Program-made: the position numbers and the translations under genes
Shown here: positions 57,259-64,000 of the stretch, in pieces
Position numbering within the stretch: the first letter of the stretch is position 1
How the letters are laid out: every line of letters starts with the position of its first letter
Origin: Burkholderia sp. MS389
GTDB lineage: Bacteria > Pseudomonadota > Gammaproteobacteria > Burkholderiales > Burkholderiaceae
Direction of reading: 5' to 3'
Length of the DNA: 64,000 bases
NCBI RefSeq assembly: GCF_016899425.1
Contig: NZ_CP045994.1
Coordinates: 2,480,001 to 2,544,000, forward strand
Notes under the pieces: model-generated
The model's database searches: none
What the model was told of the DNA's origin: nothing
What the model saw: only the letters and a program-made list of their open reading frames with translations

Positions 57259-58230
57259 ATGCACTATCGACGGCTAGGCCGCTCCGGCCTGCAGATCAGC
57301 GCGCTTTCCCTCGGCTCGTGGGTGACGTACGGCAACCAGGTCGACCAGCGGGTCGCGCGCGAATGCCTTGCCGCGGCACGCGACGCGGGCGTCAATTTCT
57401 TCGACAACGCCGAGGTCTACGCCGGCGGCAAATCCGAGGAAATCATGGGCCACGCGCTCAAGTCGCTCGACTGGCCGCGCGTCAGCTATATCGTGTCCAC
57501 GAAATTCTTCTGGGGGCTCGCGGAAGCCCCGAACCAGTATCACACGCTGAACCGGAAATATCTGCTGAACGCGATCGACGGCTCGCTGCGCCGGCTGCAG
57601 CTCGACTATGTCGACCTCGTCTATTGCCATCGCCCCGATCCGCATACGCCGATCGAGGAAACCGTCTGGGCGATGAGCGACATGATCGTGCGCGGCAAGG
57701 CGCTGTACTGGGGCACGTCGGAATGGAGCGCCGACGAGATCCGTGCAGCATGCGAGATCGCCGAGCGGCACCATCTGCACAAGCCGGTCGTCGAACAGCC
57801 GCAGTACAACCTGTTCCATCGCAGCCGGGTCGAACAGGAATATGCGCGGCTCTACGACGATTACGGCCTCGGCCTGACGACCTGGAGCCCGCTGGCGTCG
57901 GGCCTGCTCACCGGCAAGTACCGCGACGGCGTGCCGCCCGGCAGCCGCGCGCAGTTGCAGGGCTACGACTGGATGCGCGAACGCCTGACCGATCGGGCAG
58001 CCAACGACATCGTCGAACGGATCGGCGAGATCGCGGCCGAGCTCGGCTGCAGCACCGGCCAATTGGCCATCGCTTGGGTACTCGCGAATCCGCGCGTGAG
58101 TTCGGTCATCACGGGCGCATCGCGGGTCGACCAGATCGGCGACAACATGCGCGCGCTCGACGTTGCCGCGAAGCTGACGCCGGATGTGAAGCAACGCATC
58201 GAGGCAGTGGTCGGCGACGCATACGAGTAA
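57259..58230 (+). CDS. Aldo/keto reductase (potassium-channel beta-subunit-like)
   Basis: This 323-residue AKR6-like oxidoreductase has a TIM barrel with catalytic residues Asp and Tyr in [11 protein letters not shown], Lys in YIVSTKFFW and His in VYCHRPDP, plus the NADPH-binding [15 protein letters not shown]. Start at 57259 with AGGAGA 6 nt upstream; the longer in-frame reading from GTG 57208 lacks a ribosome site. Substrate unknown, probably methylglyoxal or other aldehydes. Confidence 0.92.
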   Translation: MHYRRLGRSGLQISALSLGSWVTYGNQVDQRVARECLAAARDAGVNFFDNAEVYAGGKSEEIMGHALKSLDWPRVSYIVSTKFFWGLAEAPNQYHTLNRKYLLNAIDGSLRRLQLDYVDLVYCHRPDPHTPIEETVWAMSDMIVRGKALYWGTSEWSADEIRAACEIAERHHLHKPVVEQPQYNLFHRSRVEQEYARLYDDYGLGLTTWSPLASGLLTGKYRDGVPPGSRAQLQGYDWMRERLTDRAANDIVERIGEIAAELGCSTGQLAIAWVLANPRVSSVITGASRVDQIGDNMRALDVAAKLTPDVKQRIEAVVGDAYE

Positions 58231-58341
58231 GGCGACGCGCGGCCACTCGCGTACAATACGCGGCCGCATCGGCGCCCGGCCTGACGGCCGCGCGCGATCG
58301 AGCGCTTTCATCGATTCATCTTTCGTTTCAGGCGGCCAGCC

Positions 58342-59187
58342 ATGCTCAGTTATCGTCACGGTTTTCACGCAGGCAATCACGCGGACGTGCTCAAGCACGC
58401 CGTCGTCGTCCAGCTGCTGCGCTACCTGAACAAGAAGGACAAATCGTACTGGTATATCGATACGCACGCGGGCGCCGGCGTGTACTCGCTGCGCGACGGT
58501 TATGCAGCGAAGACGTCGGAATTCGATACCGGCATCGGCCGGCTGTGGAACGAAAAGAACCTGCCGGAGGCGTTGGGTGACTATGTGGACGAAGTCCGCG
58601 CGCTGAACGACGACGGCGAACTGCACTTCTATCCAGGCTCGCCGTACATCGCATGGCGGTCGATGCGCGAGCAGGATCGTATGCGCCTGTTCGAAATGCA
58701 CACGACGGAAATCGATGTGCTGCGCCACAATTTCCGCGATGCGGGGCGACGCGCGATGATCTTCGCCGGCGACGGCTTCGAAGGTATCAAGGCGCTGCTG
58801 CCGCCGCCGCCGCGACGCGCACTCGTGCTGATCGATCCGTCCTACGAGGACAAGAAGGATTACACGCGCACGGTGGGCTGCGTGACCGAATGCCTGAAGC
58901 GTTTCGCGACCGGCTGCTATGCGATCTGGTATCCGCAGGTCACGCGGACGGAATCGCAGCGCTTTCCCGAGCAGTTGAAGCGCCTGCAGCCGAACAACTG
59001 GCTGCACCTGACGCTGACGGTGTCGAATCCGCCGACCGACGGACTTGGCCTCTACGGCAGCGGGATGTTCATCCTGAATCCCCCATATACGCTCGCCCAG
59101 AGCATGAACGAGGTCCTGCCTTACCTGGTCGAGAAGCTGGGACAGGATAGCGGCGCCCGCTGTCAAATCGAGCACCGCGGAAACTGA
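58342..59187 (+). CDS. rlmJ: 23S rRNA (adenine2030-N6)-methyltransferase
   Basis: This 281-residue methyltransferase acts on A2030 of 23S rRNA. The N-terminal signature MLSYRHGFHAGNHADVLKH is characteristic, IDTHAGAGVYSL is SAM motif I, and LIDPSYEDKKDY carries the catalytic D-P-x-Y. The last residues after LGLYGSGMFILNPPYTL complete the family. Confidence 0.95.
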   Translation: MLSYRHGFHAGNHADVLKHAVVVQLLRYLNKKDKSYWYIDTHAGAGVYSLRDGYAAKTSEFDTGIGRLWNEKNLPEALGDYVDEVRALNDDGELHFYPGSPYIAWRSMREQDRMRLFEMHTTEIDVLRHNFRDAGRRAMIFAGDGFEGIKALLPPPPRRALVLIDPSYEDKKDYTRTVGCVTECLKRFATGCYAIWYPQVTRTESQRFPEQLKRLQPNNWLHLTLTVSNPPTDGLGLYGSGMFILNPPYTLAQSMNEVLPYLVEKLGQDSGARCQIEHRGN

Positions 59188-59201
59188 CCGGGCGACGGTC
59201 G

Positions 59202-59537
59202 TTACGGCTGCGGCCTGGGCGCGAGCCGCGGCTGGTTGGCCGGCTGCCCGCCCCACGCGGGAACACTGATATACGGCGCGACGAACAGCGGAACCGACGT
59301 GTTCGTCCCCTGTCCGGCTGGAGCCCGCATACCTGCCGGCTCGACGATCGGCTCCTGCGACAACGGCGCCGTCTGCAACACCAACCCGCCCTTGCCGTCC
59401 TGGATACCGCGCTGCGTATCGAGAACGAGCGGCCTGGACGACGTCGCGGCGCCCGCCGCGATGCCATGGACGAGCACGACTGCGCCCAGAATGAGACGCG
59501 CGCGGGCACTGCGACGCACTTCGACACGCAAACGCAT
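59202..59537 (-). CDS. Small secreted protein, uncharacterised
   Basis: This 111-residue product has a signal peptide (MRLRVEVRRSARARLILGAVVL... then GAATSSRP). The mature part is Gly/Pro/Gln-rich (GKGGLVLQTAPLSQEPIVEP, QPANQPRLAPRPQP) and looks disordered. AAGGA lies 8 nt before the ATG at 59537; an upstream in-frame start at 59618 would lose the signal peptide. No family recognised. Convergent with rlmJ. Confidence 0.65.
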   Translation of the reverse strand: MRLRVEVRRSARARLILGAVVLVHGIAAGAATSSRPLVLDTQRGIQDGKGGLVLQTAPLSQEPIVEPAGMRAPAGQGTNTSVPLFVAPYISVPAWGGQPANQPRLAPRPQP

Positions 59538-59617
59538 GATCGTGTCCTTCAGGATGAAAAGGTCCATACCATAGCGCTGCACCGACGATTTCGCCAGATC
59601 CGGCGCACAAAAAAACA

Positions 59618-59639
59618 AAGCCCCGTCAATACGGGGCTT
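59618..59639 (-). terminator. Terminator of the DUF3563 gene
   Basis: AAGCCCCGT, loop CAAT, ACGGGGCTT; on the minus strand a T-rich tail (TTGTTTTTTT) follows, 43 bp after the DUF3563 stop. Confidence 0.88.
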
Positions 59640-59681
59640 GCTTATCGTGCGGTGCCGCGCGGCACCTGACGGTGACTCCGA

Positions 59682-59828
59682 TTACAGCGAGTAGCCGTTG
59701 GTTTCGAGCGAGCGAATGCGGCTCTCGAGCTGGACGATGTCCGACGACGTGGCGAGGTAAGCCTCACGGCGCTCACGTTCTGCGGATTCGAACCAGTTGC
59801 TCAACTTTTCAACGATGTAGGCGATCAT
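59682..59828 (-). CDS. DUF3563 family protein
   Basis: The 48-residue product (MIAYIVEKLSNWFESAERER...RSLETNGYSL) is an amphipathic helical protein of the DUF3563 type: an N-terminal hydrophobic face, then an acidic/basic heptad-like helix. GGAGAA lies 6-7 nt before the ATG, a perfect minus-strand TATAAT is at 59904-59899 and a terminator follows, so it is a stand-alone gene. Function is unknown. Confidence 0.8.
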   Translation of the reverse strand: MIAYIVEKLSNWFESAERERREAYLATSSDIVQLESRIRSLETNGYSL

Positions 59829-59898
59829 GACGTTCTCCAAGGAAGAGGGACCCCTGGTGAATCGAAATTCAGGGATTTCCCGTATAGGGTTATCCCGA

Positions 59899-59964
59899 AT
59901 TATAGCGACGCCGCACCAATATGCTAGTGAAAAACTTGCATGGAAACCATTCCAAATCGGAATG
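59899..59964 (-). promoter_or_regulatory. Promoter and inverted repeat upstream of DUF3563
   Basis: The minus-strand -10 TATAAT is at 59904-59899. Upstream of it an AT-rich stretch and the inverted repeat CATTCC/GGAATG (59948-59964) suggest a regulated promoter; no good -35 was found. Confidence 0.5.
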
Positions 59965-60043
59965 AAGAAAAGCGTGGCGCATCCAACCCGTTGATTTTAA
60001 ATGACATGCTGTGTGGGCGCGTTTGGATGCTCGAGCACACGCA

Positions 60044-60448
60044 CTAATTTGGTTCACTGACGGGGTCGGCCAAGCGCGCCAAAATCGGGCACTCCGGCCG
60101 CCCGTCACCATGGCAGTGCGCAGCCAGATCGGCCAGCGTGTCGCGCATGTCGCTCAGCTCCGCGATGCGTTTGTCGAGTTCGGCCACATGTTCAAGTGCG
60201 ATCGATTTCACTTCGGCGCTGGCGCGTGAACGATCCTGCCAAAGCATCAGCAGCTTGCGAATGTCCTCGACGAGAAAGCCGAGTCGTCGTGCCTGACGGA
60301 TGAACCGCAAGATATGGATTTCGTCCGCGCCGTAGATGCGGTAGCCGGCATCGGTACGCTTGCTCGGCGCAAGAAGCCCAACCTGCTCGTAGTACCGGAT
60401 CATTTTTGCGCTGACTCCGGATTCGCGCGACGCGTCGCCGATATTCAT
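60044..60448 (-). CDS. cueR: Copper-responsive MerR-family regulator (CueR-type)
   Basis: This 134-residue MerR protein has the helix-turn-helix IGDASRESGVSAKMIRYYEQ (residues 3-22), the dimer helix (60-105) and the metal loop AHCHGDGRPECPIL, with Cys112 and Cys120 in the CueR positions for Cu(I)/Ag(I). No copper ATPase or chaperone gene is within the window, and no cueR-type operator with 19-bp spacing was identified in the flanks, so its targets lie elsewhere. Confidence 0.85.
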   Translation of the reverse strand: MNIGDASRESGVSAKMIRYYEQVGLLAPSKRTDAGYRIYGADEIHILRFIRQARRLGFLVEDIRKLLMLWQDRSRASAEVKSIALEHVAELDKRIAELSDMRDTLADLAAHCHGDGRPECPILARLADPVSEPN

Positions 60449-60659
60449 TCCCCGCCCCTCTCCATCAAACCCTGGTTTCGAACACGACCGCCGACGGACG
60501 CCCTCGTCGACGACATATCGATCGTATCAAATCGAGGCGGTTCGTTCCGGGGAAGAGTTGGCAGCAGGAACGCAGATGATCCGACCTTGCACGCACGCCG
60601 TTGGGTTGCGAGGGATGGGGGCGCTTCGCCACATGCTTTTGGGGACGCCGAAATGCAAA

Positions 60660-60685
60660 AACCCCCGCCTTGTCGGGCGGGGGTT
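60660..60685 (-). terminator. Terminator of the rRNA operon
   Basis: AACCCCCGCC, loop TTGTCG, GGCGGGGGTT: a 10-bp GC-rich stem 14 bp past the 5S 3' end, followed on the minus strand by TTTTTGC. Confidence 0.92.
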
Positions 60686-60699
60686 CTTGGCTTAGGGAG

Positions 60700-60813
60700 C
60701 CTGACGATTACCTACTTTCACACGGGAATCCGCACTATCATCGGCGTAGAGTCGTTTCACGGTCCTGTTCGGGATGGGAAGGGGTGGGACCGACTCGCTA
60801 TGGTCATCAGGCA
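60700..60813 (-). rRNA. rrf: 5S ribosomal RNA
   Basis: The minus-strand sequence begins TGCCTGATGACCATAGCGAG and ends CGTCAGGC, and contains CCCATCCCGAACAGG and GTAGGTAATCG. The terminal helix TGCCTG/CAGGC closes. Ends are accurate to 1-3 nt. Confidence 0.95.
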
Positions 60814-61037
60814 AAGGGGGTTGTTGCGTTGCTTCGCAGCGCAACCAATCTTGGAAGAAGCAGTAATTTTGAGTTGTGTGTATCACACACGAGAATCCAA
60901 CTTGTCTCATCTTGCTACGCAGGTCGCCGGTACTTCAACCGGCGCGCCGCATCGATCAGCTTCGCTGCTCGATGCTCTGCGTGGGATGCTCGTAAGTGCT
61001 GAAGCACTAACGATCATCGACAAGGCAGACTTGTTAT
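60814..61037 (-). other. 23S-5S internal spacer and 23S 3' processing arm
   Basis: A 224-bp spacer without a tRNA gene. The strand after the 23S 3' end (minus: CCTATAACAAGTCTGCC) pairs with the strand just before the 23S 5' end, forming the RNase III processing stem. Confidence 0.75.
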
Positions 61038-63918
<2,881 letters not shown>

Positions 63919-64000
63919 CTATAACGAGTCTGTCTCTCGACAGCCGCTACAGGTTGAGTTCTCGCGTTGTGCCGTATTCCAAAATCGAGCCGAACAATGA
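63919..64000 (-). other. 16S-23S spacer, partial
   Basis: The spacer is cut by the window edge; tRNA-Ile/Ala and 16S genes would lie beyond it. Minus-strand AGACTCGTTATAGG immediately before 23S forms the 5' arm of the processing stem with the region past its 3' end. Confidence 0.75.

Overview
The window reads as chromosomal DNA of a Burkholderia species, most likely of the Burkholderia cepacia complex. Base composition and codon use are GC-rich throughout. The signs are the gene content (complete hut operon, ftrABCD iron uptake, tonB-exbB-exbD behind bfd, hemP, DUF3563, Ser-GGA tRNA) and the 23S and 5S rRNA sequences at the right end. I name no species. No insertion sequence, prophage, integrase or CRISPR array was seen.

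Layout. 1-2998 (minus) is a polyamine/glutamine-synthetase-like catabolic cluster: a truncated class III aminotransferase, a gamma-glutamylpolyamine synthetase-like protein and a class I amidotransferase-type hydrolase. 3750-11969 (minus) is a complete five-step histidine utilisation operon, hutH-hutC-hutU-hutD-hutI-hutF-hutG, with two identical palindromic operators at its promoter and a strong terminator at its end. 12182-17728 holds a periplasmic glutamate-type binding protein, a phosphopantetheinyl transferase, an alpha/beta hydrolase, a LysR regulator and an MFS transporter with a 40-residue companion; a 49-bp tandem repeat lies between the hydrolase and the LysR gene. 17751-23974 holds a photolyase, a DHH phosphoesterase, an MFS transporter/lactonase pair, and a scar where the 3' ends of an AraC gene and a fatty acid desaturase gene meet head to head.

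24004-29343 (minus) is a Ter-type stress cluster: telA, a VWA protein, a DUF475 membrane protein, terD, an unrecognised 290-residue protein and an HAD phosphatase. Then come an orphan small protein, a LysE exporter, a Fur-boxed TonB-dependent receptor, tRNA-Ser, a DUF4212/SSS symporter pair next to acs, a DMT transporter, a UPF0114 membrane protein and class I fumarase.

41512-52513 is dominated by iron. It carries bfr, murI, bfd, tonB-exbB-exbD, hemP with a structured 3' region that may be a small RNA, and ftrABCD. Fur-box-like sequences precede bfr, bfd, hemP and ftrA, as well as the receptor at 31131. The genes cover iron storage (Bfr), release (Bfd), energy for outer-membrane import (TonB-ExbB-ExbD), haem uptake (HemP) and inner-membrane iron import (Ftr). 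A divergent LysR/pirin pair and a DUF1857 protein sit inside this stretch.

52630-60448 is mostly core genome: uvrB, an aromatic aminotransferase, 3-hydroxybutyrate dehydrogenase, an aldo/keto reductase, rlmJ, a small secreted protein, a DUF3563 protein and a CueR-type regulator. 60660-64000 is the 3' part of an rRNA operon on the minus strand (23S, 5S, terminator); the 16S gene would lie beyond the right edge.
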